Source: Nakazawaea peltata
Lineage: Eukaryota; Ascomycota; Pichiomycetes; Alaninales; Pachysolenaceae
Direction: 5' to 3'
Length of the DNA stretch: 64,000 nt
Assembly: GCA_001599355.1 (NCBI GenBank)
Contig: BCGQ01000003.1
Location: 1,286,032-1,350,031, forward strand
Every line of letters begins with the position of its first letter. Within the stretch, counting starts at the first letter, position 1. Under the pieces are notes generated by a model. The model had not been told where the DNA came from. It saw nothing but the letters and a program-made list of their open reading frames with translations, and did no database searches. Shown piece after piece: positions 46,445 through 55,051 of the stretch. A program made the position numbers and the translations under genes.

Positions 46445-48448
46445 TTAGGCCGATAACTTTTCAGCCTCGGCCATTTGCCTTTTCATGGCATCAAAACCGA
46501 ATTGAGATCTCAGTCTAAGCGCAGGACCCCATTTTTCAAAGATCCAAGGAACAGGGACCATGACCAAAGCGATGAAACCAAAAATTGATGAGGCCCAACC
46601 GTTGCCAAGTCTCTCGTACATTTGGACGGTGAACAATGGGAAGACAGAAGCCATGAGGTAACGGGCAAGATTGTTGGCCAGTAACAGGGAGGCCACGTTC
46701 AAAGGAGGGTAGCTCATGGTGAAGTAGATCATGACGACGAAGAAGATCAAAACCAATGAGAATCCAAAGAAAACACCAGCAACTACTGGCACCATGTAGT
46801 GGACGTTTTCTCTAGCGGACCAACCTAACCAAAATAATGATGGGGGGAAGGAAACCGAGGCAATCTTGCAAATGATCAATCTTGACTCTGGAGTATGTAC
46901 AAATGGTTCGCCATTCTTTCCCTTACGGCCTAAAGATCCGTCCGGATTCTTCTTGAAGAAGTATAATCTGTCGAACAGAATGAACAAAAATGTTCCGAGG
47001 AACAATCCTACACCGATACCTAAGAAGGGCAAACCGGAGACACCTAAATCCATACGGTAAGTACCACGGAAGATGACTGGGTAGGCTTCGAAGAACCCGA
47101 ATAAGACAGCAAAGACAAAGGCGACGTAAATACTGAAGGCCATGACAATTGGCTCAACTACTAACATCTTCATAGGACGGAGTAAAGTGACAGTAATGAT
47201 GAACTTGAAGAATGCAGAGGGTGGCATACTCAGACGGACCTTGATATTACGCTTCAAAGCTCTACGCTTCAAAAGTGTTGGTTTATAAGTTTCACCAGAC
47301 AAAAGAACACATGGCAAGATAGCACCTGCGGCCATCAAGTTGACCCACATAGTCCATTTCCATCCCTTGTGTTCTGCAACGAAACCACCAATGACAGGAC
47401 CAATGACAGGACCTAAGAATGGGGCCAAACAGAAGGTCGACATAGCCAAACCAATCATATCTGGACTCCAAACGTCGGAAATAGTACCTCCGGCAACCAG
47501 CATCAGTGGGGATGCAAAGAAACCGGCAAAGAAACGTAAGACCAAGATACTTCCAATGTTCTTTGAAAGACCAACACCCATAATAAACAACATGGAGATC
47601 GGTAATGATGAGACATAGACAACTTTACGGCCAAATAACTCAGATAAAGGTGCGGCAAACAGAGGACCAAGAGCCAAACCAACAAGGTATAAAGTTAATC
47701 CTACAAGGACCAATTCTTGAGAAGCACCAAACTCGAGCATGATATATGAGGTTCCCGAAACATACAAGGAGGAACCAAATGTGACGACAAGACAAATACC
47801 AGCAGCACTCATTGTGACGAACCATTTCTTTGCCTTGGACCAATTCTGAGGATTATCAGGATCAGTTGGAGAATCCCAATCCAATTCTGATATCAACACA
47901 CCTTCTGCTTTATCATCTGTTGTCTTGTCCATGACTGGATGTTGAGAAGAATATGATGTCATGGCTCTTTCAAGATCACGTTCATAGTATTCAGATTGAG
48001 TACGTTCAATTCCATCATCTGGGAAGTAGTCTTCTTGTCTTGTATCATGTGAAAAATTGGACGAAACCTTCTTCAATTCGTTAGATTCTGTACCCTCAGT
48101 AGTTTGCGCCAGTCCCAGAGACGACGACGTGGTACTATCCAGTCCATGCTCGTATTCCCTCAGACCTTGTAATGTAGATACCTCATTAGCATCACTCTTC
48201 CCAGTATACAGACTGATCAGATCATCATCAGCATCGAGGGCAGACTGGAACCTAACAGCCTCATTGTCCTCACCTTCGTAATCACTGAGTTCATTCAACG
48301 ATTCCAGAGGAGTCTCGTAGTCCGAAGTATTCACCGTAGTAAGTGTGGAGCGGGTAGCACTATGGGATAAATTCATATCCAGTAAATTGGGCGTTCCAAA
48401 AATATTGCCATTCACCTCTTCTTCGAGGTCTTTCTTGTGATCAACCAT
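46445..48448 (-). CDS. MFS DHA1 drug/polyamine:H+ antiporter (TPO/FLU1-like)
   Basis: The first ATG is at 48448 and gives 667 residues. About 200 residues of acidic, Ser/Thr-rich cytosolic leader precede twelve helices. DPDNPQNWSKAKKWFVT ahead of TM1, the GPVIGPVIGGFV antiporter motif C, and the LSELFGRK motif A place it in the DHA1 family with Tpo1-4 and Flu1. Such transporters export polyamines, fluconazole, mycophenolic acid and similar compounds at the plasma membrane. The long phosphorylatable N-terminus is typical of the Tpo1 group. Exact orthology is uncertain. Codon use suggests good expression. Confidence 0.85.
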   Translation of the reverse strand: MVDHKKDLEEEVNGNIFGTPNLLDMNLSHSATRSTLTTVNTSDYETPLESLNELSDYEGEDNEAVRFQSALDADDDLISLYTGKSDANEVSTLQGLREYEHGLDSTTSSSLGLAQTTEGTESNELKKVSSNFSHDTRQEDYFPDDGIERTQSEYYERDLERAMTSYSSQHPVMDKTTDDKAEGVLISELDWDSPTDPDNPQNWSKAKKWFVTMSAAGICLVVTFGSSLYVSGTSYIMLEFGASQELVLVGLTLYLVGLALGPLFAAPLSELFGRKVVYVSSLPISMLFIMGVGLSKNIGSILVLRFFAGFFASPLMLVAGGTISDVWSPDMIGLAMSTFCLAPFLGPVIGPVIGGFVAEHKGWKWTMWVNLMAAGAILPCVLLSGETYKPTLLKRRALKRNIKVRLSMPPSAFFKFIITVTLLRPMKMLVVEPIVMAFSIYVAFVFAVLFGFFEAYPVIFRGTYRMDLGVSGLPFLGIGVGLFLGTFLFILFDRLYFFKKNPDGSLGRKGKNGEPFVHTPESRLIICKIASVSFPPSLFWLGWSARENVHYMVPVVAGVFFGFSLVLIFFVVMIYFTMSYPPLNVASLLLANNLARYLMASVFPLFTVQMYERLGNGWASSIFGFIALVMVPVPWIFEKWGPALRLRSQFGFDAMKRQMAEAEKLSA

Positions 48449-49535
48449 TGTGTATGTCACTTTAGTTGGTCCCCAAGCAGGATCTCCTCCAACGACGGAG
48501 CACCTGCACCTTTATATATTCCCCCCCTACTACTATTGTACTAAGTGAGGAAAAAAAGAAAGAAAAATTTTCCTATTCTTGCAAGCAAAAACAAACTTTC
48601 AGAGGAGCAACATGCATAAAAAACGGGGAGTGAGAGACAAATTACGGGTTTTTTAGTATGGATATCACTAATTTGTAGCGTGTCTGGGGCAGAGGCAGAT
48701 GGGTGTTAATTGCGGGGCGTACGAGTTTAGGGGGATACCCGAGGAATGGTGGAAGAATAAACGAAGAAATTGAGGAAGATATCGAATAAGGTTCATTCGG
48801 AATTAAAACATCACCAGTCTTACCGAACTTTGATGCGCTCTCATAAACTGAACGGTACTCTCATATGTTCCATCCTCTCTCCAAAAAAATGTGCCTGCTT
48901 ATTATTTAATTTTTTTTATAGCCGAATGATCTGGAAGACATAAGCTTGTTTTTTTTTCTTTAACAATTTTATTACCGAGATAACAAGGGGGGACGCTGAA
49001 TGATTTACAGACTAGAAGAATCCGCTTTATTTGCCGAAATTGCTCTCACTTCGCCTCTCGGATACCTCAAGCTCACTCGCATTCGGATTCCTTTGCCGAA
49101 CACCATTGCATTCCCCAAATGGGTCTCCATAGGGTCCTGACTATTTTTATAATGTCAAAACTATGACGTCTCTATTTATTATTCATCCTCGGTTATATTT
49201 TTGTAAAGCTTCAGATTCTCGTAGCCTCGGCAACAAATTTCAAAACCCATTTTTTCGTTTTAGCCTCTCGCTCAAAGATCGTCCATGTTCCATGACACTT
49301 TTTTTAATCTGCTCTGGTCTGAACCCCTTGCTGTGTCCTCTTTTCCTCTTTTCCTCTTTTCGTCTCTGGGGTTTCCCACACGACCACTCTTTCCATTCTT
49401 AGCAAATTATCACAAAAACTCTCCAGATCCTGCTTGTCCCTATCAGCTCTGTCTTAAAGTTTTTACAAGGAAAAATATGGTGAAATACGGAGGAAACGGC
49501 GTAGAGTTGATATTGGAAGGTAGAGAATTGCGGCG
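48449..49535. promoter_or_regulatory. Divergent promoter, DHA1 transporter and VPS9
   Basis: 1.1 kb without a supported gene. It has long A- and T-runs (48548-48556, 48909-48915, 48950-48957) and pyrimidine tracts near 49300-49360 (TCCTCTTTTCCTC repeated). A TTTATATATTCCCC element near 48512 is a TATA candidate for the transporter. Confidence 0.3.
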
Positions 49536-51491
49536 ATGTCGTTCAACAAATCGTTCAATAACAACAGTAATAAGTTCATTTTGGGGACAACTTCCTTCAA
49601 ATCGCTGCCATCGACTGGTGGACCCACAGTGAGTCTCAATAATGAGGACGATTTGGTGATAAAGAGCTCCGCCACCACCACCACCACCACTTCTATAGGT
49701 CTGGAGCCACTCGAGCCGAAGACCAACGACCCATTGATCGATTTATTAGTACAGATAGATGACTCTAAAGAATCTGTAAAGCCTGTTGAAGATGATGATG
49801 CTTCTTTGGACAGTGATAATGCAGATGACGATGCTCTTGTGGAGATGAGTGAGAAAAGAGCCGAGCCAATGGAGCATGGAAGTAGTAGTACCAATATGGT
49901 TGAAGATTTCGGTGCTAAGTCACAGGTGAATGAGTTGGAGATTCCACTGAAGGATGTTCAGGAAGATGTAGTGGAAGACCAGAAGGTTGTAGATGAGCCT
50001 CTTATTCAAATTGGAAGTGAGTCCAAGGAAGAGCCGGTTGAATTGATTGAACATAGTCGGTCACTGGATAGCCTGTCACTGCTGGAGGTGAAAGGGAATG
50101 ATACACTTGAACTGGATCTGTTAATCGAAGGTACTGGTTCTTCTGTAGATGATTCACTGTCACTGTCACTGTCACTGTCACAACCTCAGCCACTGTCTCA
50201 GCCACTGTCACTGTCTCAGCCACAGTCCCAGCCACTGCCTCCACCTTCCCCAAACTCCCACTCGTCTACCCCCTTTGACTTCCAACAATTCCTCAAACAA
50301 TTGAAATCCAAACAATGTGAACCCATCATTAAATACATAAAATCATTCATGAGACAATTCTCCTTGAAAAACTGGTCAATTGAAGAACAAACCAAATTAG
50401 TTAAAGACTTTGAAAGCTTCATCTATGAAAAATTCGTCGAGATCGAACAATTCCAGCATCTCTCACCCTCAGAACTGGATAATGTCAGAGAAGGATTCGA
50501 AAAATTGGTCATGTCACGATTATACACCCAGGTATTTTCTCCTCTGTTGGTGGAATCTCCTAAATTGACCAAATCACATAGAGAAGAATTGCTTCAAGAT
50601 GTAAAGTTACTGGAAAATTACTTGAAGTTCCTGTGGATTGAGAATAAACACCTTGATATTCCTGATAGTGTGATGGAGAATGCCAAGTCGTTCATCGTGC
50701 TAAGTTCCAATGAAATTAACAAATTGAACAACTATAAATCCCCAAGGGATAAGATCATTTGCATTTTGAACTGTTGTAAAGTCATTTACGGATTATTGAG
50801 AAGACAAAAGGCCAAAGAGGAGAATGCCGACACTTTTGTACCATTATTAATTTATATCATCCTCAAGGCAAGGCCTAAACATTTGGTCTCTAATATTGGC
50901 TACATTGAGAGATTTAGAAATGAACAATTTTTGAGTGGTGAGGCTATGTACTATTTATCTTCGTTACAGTTGCTGGCTAATTTCATATTGAAGGTGACTC
51001 CCGATTTACTCACGATTGAAGAAGAGGAGTTTAACGAGAATGTTCTGAAACTGGAGCTGGAAATCAAGAAAAGAAAAGAAGCTGCTGCTGCTGCTACAGC
51101 ATCTACACCTCCTAAATTCATATCTCCAATGCCTTTAATTGCTGGGAAATTCTCAAACGAAAGACTCCAAGACTTATCACCATCCCAAATTTTGGCTACT
51201 TCTGCATCTGCTGTTCAACACAAATTCGGTCAAATTTTCGCATCATCCCCATCCCCACCAGAAGCAGCTGAACCTCACGAGTCAGAGAACCAGATCCTCT
51301 CTCGTATCAAACAGATTTCTATCAGAGAGGAAGAAGAACGTCTGACTTCTACAAAGAAACATGAAGAAGTATTAGAAAATTTGAAGTCGATCTTCCCTCA
51401 AATTGAGGACGAAATCTTGAAAGACATCATAGTACTGAAAAATTACAATATAGGTGATTGTATTGACTCTTGTTTAGAATTACTGGGATGA
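49536..51491 (+). CDS. VPS9: VPS9, Rab5-type (Vps21) exchange factor with CUE domain
   Basis: The protein has 651 residues. The N-terminal 240 are acidic and include a repeated SLSLSQPQPLSQP tract encoded by CTGTCACTGTCA repeats at about 50157-50230. A helical bundle (WSIEEQTKLVKDFESFIYEKF) precedes the VPS9 catalytic domain: SPRDKIICILNCCKVIYGLL, ADTFVPLLIYIILKARPKHLVSNIGYIERFR and GEAMYYLSSLQ. The invariant Asp and Pro residues of that domain are present. The last 40 residues form a ubiquitin-binding CUE domain (LKSIFPQIEDEILKDIIVLKNYNIGDCIDSCLELL). It activates Vps21 on early endosomes. Its stop codon overlaps the end of the convergent dioxygenase gene by 12 bp. Confidence 0.92.
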   Translation: MSFNKSFNNNSNKFILGTTSFKSLPSTGGPTVSLNNEDDLVIKSSATTTTTTSIGLEPLEPKTNDPLIDLLVQIDDSKESVKPVEDDDASLDSDNADDDALVEMSEKRAEPMEHGSSSTNMVEDFGAKSQVNELEIPLKDVQEDVVEDQKVVDEPLIQIGSESKEEPVELIEHSRSLDSLSLLEVKGNDTLELDLLIEGTGSSVDDSLSLSLSLSQPQPLSQPLSLSQPQSQPLPPPSPNSHSSTPFDFQQFLKQLKSKQCEPIIKYIKSFMRQFSLKNWSIEEQTKLVKDFESFIYEKFVEIEQFQHLSPSELDNVREGFEKLVMSRLYTQVFSPLLVESPKLTKSHREELLQDVKLLENYLKFLWIENKHLDIPDSVMENAKSFIVLSSNEINKLNNYKSPRDKIICILNCCKVIYGLLRRQKAKEENADTFVPLLIYIILKARPKHLVSNIGYIERFRNEQFLSGEAMYYLSSLQLLANFILKVTPDLLTIEEEEFNENVLKLELEIKKRKEAAAAATASTPPKFISPMPLIAGKFSNERLQDLSPSQILATSASAVQHKFGQIFASSPSPPEAAEPHESENQILSRIKQISIREEEERLTSTKKHEEVLENLKSIFPQIEDEILKDIIVLKNYNIGDCIDSCLELLG

Positions 51492-52433
51492 TACTCCCAC
51501 CTTGTTACCTTTGTATAATTGACTAAATTCGGTACTTCCCTCGTCACAAGGTGGCATTTGTAACCAATTGTACTTATCAAACTTGTTCTCTCCCTCGATG
51601 ATGTGGAAAGTGTAGGCGTATCTGCTCTTTTGACTGGTATTCTTCTCACTCTTATGAAGGACAGATCCGTGGATCAACACTAAGGTACCTTTTGGGATCT
51701 CTACTGGTTTGAACGGAGTTGGATCATCCCTCTTCTCATTGTCCAGTGTTTCGTCTTCCTTGGTTTTGTACAACTTTTCACCTTCTTCAGTATTGATGAA
51801 GGTGGTCCCACCATGCTCGAAATCCTTCACCATACGTTTGGTGACAGGTGTTGTCTTATGAGACCCAGGAACAAAACTAAGACACCCATTTTGTAATGTA
51901 CAATCCTCCAAAGCGAACCAAAATCCAACAGCAGATAACGGCTCAGTGTACAAGAATGTGGAATCCTGATGAGAAGGAACCTTTCCTCCAATCTCCGGTT
52001 GCTTGAAGATCAACATGCTCTGCAAGATACGAGGATCTTTATAATTCAATTTACGGGCAATGCCCTGGATCCTCTTGTCAAATGAAAGCTTATAGTAGAA
52101 GTCATTCAACGAGTGGATGTTGTGGCCAATCTTATTAATCAGACGTTCCTTAGGCTTAACCAACTCTCCATCGTCACCAAACAGATCAACCTCGAAGAAA
52201 AATGATATCTTATCGGAACTATCCAAGAAGTATTTGTCCCCCACATGATTACTGCTATCCTCGGTAGTGACAAACTTGGTCATTGGGTGATCTTTAAGAT
52301 CGAAATCGGCCAACATCTTCTTCAGCTCTGCCACCAGCAGATCGGCCTCCTCCGGGCTCAAGAAATCACGGATCGCAAGACAACCTTCCTCTTGGAATTG
52401 TTTCAACTGTTCTTCGCTCAATTCTTCAAACAT
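51480..52433 (-). CDS. Phytanoyl-CoA dioxygenase-family 2-oxoglutarate oxygenase (PHYHD1-like)
   Basis: The protein has 317 residues. The cupin core carries the iron ligands His155 and Asp157 in PSHQDSTFLY and His260 in LIHGSVLHKS. Arg271 in QKSRYAYTFH is positioned for 2-oxoglutarate. CLSFVPGSHK and the closing FHIIEG are very like animal PHYHD1, a soluble enzyme whose natural substrate is unclear. There is no peroxisomal targeting signal (it ends VGVSSQ), so a cytosolic role is likely. All three iron ligands are present, so activity is expected. It shares a divergent promoter with the Zn2Cys6 gene at 52922 and overlaps VPS9 at its 3' end. Confidence 0.88.
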   Translation of the reverse strand: MFEELSEEQLKQFQEEGCLAIRDFLSPEEADLLVAELKKMLADFDLKDHPMTKFVTTEDSSNHVGDKYFLDSSDKISFFFEVDLFGDDGELVKPKERLINKIGHNIHSLNDFYYKLSFDKRIQGIARKLNYKDPRILQSMLIFKQPEIGGKVPSHQDSTFLYTEPLSAVGFWFALEDCTLQNGCLSFVPGSHKTTPVTKRMVKDFEHGGTTFINTEEGEKLYKTKEDETLDNEKRDDPTPFKPVEIPKGTLVLIHGSVLHKSEKNTSQKSRYAYTFHIIEGENKFDKYNWLQMPPCDEGSTEFSQLYKGNKVGVSSQ

Positions 52434-52921
52434 TTTGACTATATTCTACACTACTAAGTTTACGAGACCTTGAGAGGATGTTACAAATACAAAAATTCGA
52501 CTGGTCCGCTCCAGCTGAGTGATAAGGCCTGAGCAGGTTGGGCGGGTTTGGCAGCAGCCGCCTATGCCCTGCGCACCAGGCTAAGCGAGCCAACTCAAAA
52601 GAGAGACGATCAGATGAGAAATTGTGGGGGCAAAAAAATCAATAGAAATTGAGTCTACACAGCAATTCATATCTTATCACTTTACCAAGACTCTCACTAT
52701 CTCTCATCCAAATATCCATATCTCACCTCCTTCTGCACTGACCTTATCACCCCACATTACCGATTTCCGAGCCTCCAAAAATTCCATCGGATCTGGTCCT
52801 TATCACTTTCCCAATTAGGAAACTCGCACGGACCCACTTCCCCTGCGCAGATAAGAAAAAACCCCTACCCAAAACAGAACTATCGCTTAGAAGGGGGAGA
52901 CGACGACGACAGGTAGTAGAG
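52434..52921. promoter_or_regulatory. Divergent promoter of the dioxygenase and its neighbouring regulator, with Mcm1-like palindrome
   Basis: TTTCCCAATTAGGAAACT lies at 52807-52824, identical over 18 bp to the site at 36352. A GC-rich block (52530-52595) contains GGCGGG and CAGCCGCC, giving a CGG/CCG content suited to Zn2Cys6 binding. No gene is seen. Confidence 0.5.
52807..52824. promoter_or_regulatory. Mcm1-like palindrome between the dioxygenase and Zn2Cys6 genes
   Basis: TTTCCCAATTAGGAAACT, 98-115 bp ahead of the regulator ATG and about 375 bp from the dioxygenase start. Identical to the site at 36352. Confidence 0.5.
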
Positions 52922-54217
52922 ATGGGACCTAAAAGAGTGAGAACCGTTGCTGGGAGTTGTTTGAAATGCAAGCAGAGACGTGTGAGATGCGATCTTCAAG
53001 AACCTTGTGAGAAATGTGTGAAAGGAAACTTTAACTGCACTTATAAACGACCTCTCCGATTTCAGATTTTCGAGCCAGGGCTCAGTGAAAGACAGGTGAA
53101 AACTGAGTCGCCAGAATTGGACGATCATCTGCTAGATCCCTCAGTAGATATAGTGGAATTTGATCACAAGTACTTTGAGACTGTGTTGGCACCAAAACTC
53201 ACAATTTTCGGGAATTCCATGAAGATCCAAGAACTTTTAAAAGACCCATTGCTCTATAAATTTGTGGAAGTTGTGTCGAATGCTCATCAACTGTTTACTT
53301 TCAGTGATGATGTATCTATAGCGGTGGCTCAAACAAGCAGGGGACTGGCCATTGATCTGTTCAAAAACACGATAATGGTAGAGTTGAGTAATAAAAATAG
53401 TTTAAAGGTGCTATTTGCTGCTAGTGTTTTCTTGTGTCTTTTAGATGGGGTGATTTACCCCACAGGTCGTGATATCGCCGTGATGCATGTCAAGGGAGGG
53501 AGGGCAATTTTGCAGCAAATGGGAGATCTGGATAACCAGTTCCGTATCTTAGATGAACCCATGTCGTCTATGTTACTTTCATATTTTGCTACCACTGATT
53601 TGATCTATTGTAGCCTCACAAAGACTAGACCTTTTTATGACGCAGAGTTTTGGAATAAATTTGATAATCGTAAACTGTGGTGGGGGGTTATCTCCGCAGG
53701 GGACCCATTTTTAGAGGCCTTTGGAGTCCTTTCGAGGATTGCTCAGATATCTTCTAGTGATGACTCGGCTGTCACTGTCGCTGAATTGAGGTCTATCCAT
53801 GAATATCTCAAAGAGAATGCGATAATTAATACTGTAGAACCATGGCTCGATTTCTGCTCCGCTTTCAACTACACTGCTCTAATTATATTTTATCGTACAG
53901 TTTATGGATTTGGTTTGGCGGATACCGCAGTCCAGGAAATGGTGGCTGCCTGTATTGAAAAGATTGGTAGCTTACAAGATGATCCTCTCCATCATTGCTT
54001 GTTATTTCCTCTTTTAGTAGCAGGATCTCATAGTTTATCGGAGAGCCAGCATGAAATTGTCAGGAAATCGGTCAATTCATGCTTTGAATTCTTGAATTTC
54101 GGCTCCGTTAAAGTTTTGCTTAGCTTCCTAGAGTCTACATGGACTTCAGAAGACCGCTCTGAACAATCCTGGACAGATTTGTTTGATTCGATATCCAAGA
54201 CCGCATTCTTATTTTAA
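52922..54217 (+). CDS. Short Zn(II)2Cys6 transcription factor
   Basis: The protein has 431 residues. The zinc cluster starts at residue 13: C-x2-C-x6-C-x5-C-x2-C-x6-C, in CLKCKQRRVRCDLQEPCEKC and a Cys at 39, followed directly by a basic YKRPLRF linker. The remaining 380 residues are helical, with LFAASVFLCLLDGVIYP, HVKGGRAILQQMGD and a C-terminal regulatory region typical of the fungal_trans_2 type (Uga3, Upc2, Sut-like factors). It sits between a dioxygenase and a RidA/ALDH pair, so it is a candidate local regulator. Its stop is 10 bp from the stop of the convergent RidA gene. Confidence 0.8.
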   Translation: MGPKRVRTVAGSCLKCKQRRVRCDLQEPCEKCVKGNFNCTYKRPLRFQIFEPGLSERQVKTESPELDDHLLDPSVDIVEFDHKYFETVLAPKLTIFGNSMKIQELLKDPLLYKFVEVVSNAHQLFTFSDDVSIAVAQTSRGLAIDLFKNTIMVELSNKNSLKVLFAASVFLCLLDGVIYPTGRDIAVMHVKGGRAILQQMGDLDNQFRILDEPMSSMLLSYFATTDLIYCSLTKTRPFYDAEFWNKFDNRKLWWGVISAGDPFLEAFGVLSRIAQISSSDDSAVTVAELRSIHEYLKENAIINTVEPWLDFCSAFNYTALIIFYRTVYGFGLADTAVQEMVAACIEKIGSLQDDPLHHCLLFPLLVAGSHSLSESQHEIVRKSVNSCFEFLNFGSVKVLLSFLESTWTSEDRSEQSWTDLFDSISKTAFLF

Positions 54218-54227
54218 ATTATATAAT

Positions 54228-54638
54228 TTAATCAGATTTATACAGTTCAATTTCAATCTCAAATAACATTCCAGGAATCCCCAACTTGGTTACCCCGACA
54301 CAGGTCCATGTAGGTTGATGATTTGGCATCCATTTCTTGAATTGCTCAACAAACGGCTCAAATTGAGCTTCCAAATCCATATGGTAACTTCTAACCGAGA
54401 CGACATCGGCCCAGCCGCTTAACCCAGCAGATTTTAAATTCAATTCAACATTTTCAAATGCCAATTGAACTTGTTTCTCGAAATTTCCTTCATCCAAATT
54501 CCCATCTTTATCCCAACCACCTTGTCCCGAGCATCTAACAAATGGTCCAATCTTCACAGCCTGAGAGTAAGAGTATAATTTGTTATTCTCTTCACCGACA
54601 CCGGGATAGTTTGAAAATACTGCAGCTCCAAAGGTCAT
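54228..54638 (-). CDS. RidA/YjgF/UK114-family protein without the usual arginine
   Basis: The protein has 136 residues, the family length. The fold markers SYSQAVKIGPFVRCSGQGG, AFENVELNLKSAGL, WADVVSVRSYHMD and the closing GMLFEIEIELY are clear. True RidA enzymes hydrolyse reactive imines and enamines made by PLP enzymes, using an Arg in a late ARSAVxV strand. Here that strand reads PTWTCVGVTKL, so the Arg is absent, as in several Rid subgroups whose function is unknown. The Glu that follows (EIEIE) is kept. It shares a 413-bp divergent promoter with the aldehyde dehydrogenase. Confidence 0.88.
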   Translation of the reverse strand: MTFGAAVFSNYPGVGEENNKLYSYSQAVKIGPFVRCSGQGGWDKDGNLDEGNFEKQVQLAFENVELNLKSAGLSGWADVVSVRSYHMDLEAQFEPFVEQFKKWMPNHQPTWTCVGVTKLGIPGMLFEIEIELYKSD

Positions 54639-54743
54639 TGTACAAATTATTAGGTAGGTCTAACCCTTCAGACGCCCTCTTCCCCGGAGCCCTCTCCCTC
54701 TAACCCCCTTATATATCTTCCCTCCTCATCTGGTCCCGTTTAT

Positions 54744-54759
54744 TTTCCCAATCAGGAAA
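54744..54759. promoter_or_regulatory. Mcm1-like palindrome near the RidA-family gene
   Basis: TTTCCCAATCAGGAAA, one base different from the 52807 core, about 105 bp from the RidA-family start codon. Confidence 0.45.
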
Positions 54760-54939
54760 CCATTATCTATGCCATCAACCCCCCTTCAGTTCTGCAGCGC
54801 TCATCACCCCCTTTGAACCCCTTCCTAAATAGCAGTTTACCCCAGAAAGCCCCTATTCCGCGCACTCCCCTTATCTCTCGTAAATGTAACAGCGGAAGCA
54901 ACACTCGGCGGGCGGAATTTGCGTTTACCGCTAAAGCAC

Positions 54940-54955
54940 ATTCCCGATTAGGAAA
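54940..54955. promoter_or_regulatory. Mcm1-like palindrome upstream of the aldehyde dehydrogenase
   Basis: ATTCCCGATTAGGAAA, about 97 bp before the dehydrogenase ATG and 37 bp before its CTATAAG element. Confidence 0.45.
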
Positions 54956-55051
54956 TAGATTTGCCCACATTTTTCAACCGACTCCCCCCCTATAAGAGGG
55001 GAGCATCTGCTGGATTGGAGGACCCAATTGAGAATTGACAAAGCTAACGAC

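Larger units (their letters stand above)
54639..55051. promoter_or_regulatory. Divergent promoter of the RidA-family and aldehyde dehydrogenase genes, with two Mcm1-like palindromes
   Basis: TTTCCCAATCAGGAAA is at 54744-54759 and ATTCCCGATTAGGAAA at 54940-54955, both close to the 18-bp site in the neighbouring regulator promoter. A CTATAAGAG element at 54991-54999 lies 60 bp before the dehydrogenase ATG inside a CCCCCC...GGGG inverted context. The left end is pyrimidine-rich. Confidence 0.55.

Noticed and set aside
50157-50235. CTGTCA repeat in VPS9 as a possible regulatory minisatellite
   Set aside because: It is in-frame coding sequence giving a Ser/Gln/Pro tract; no separate role can be supported.
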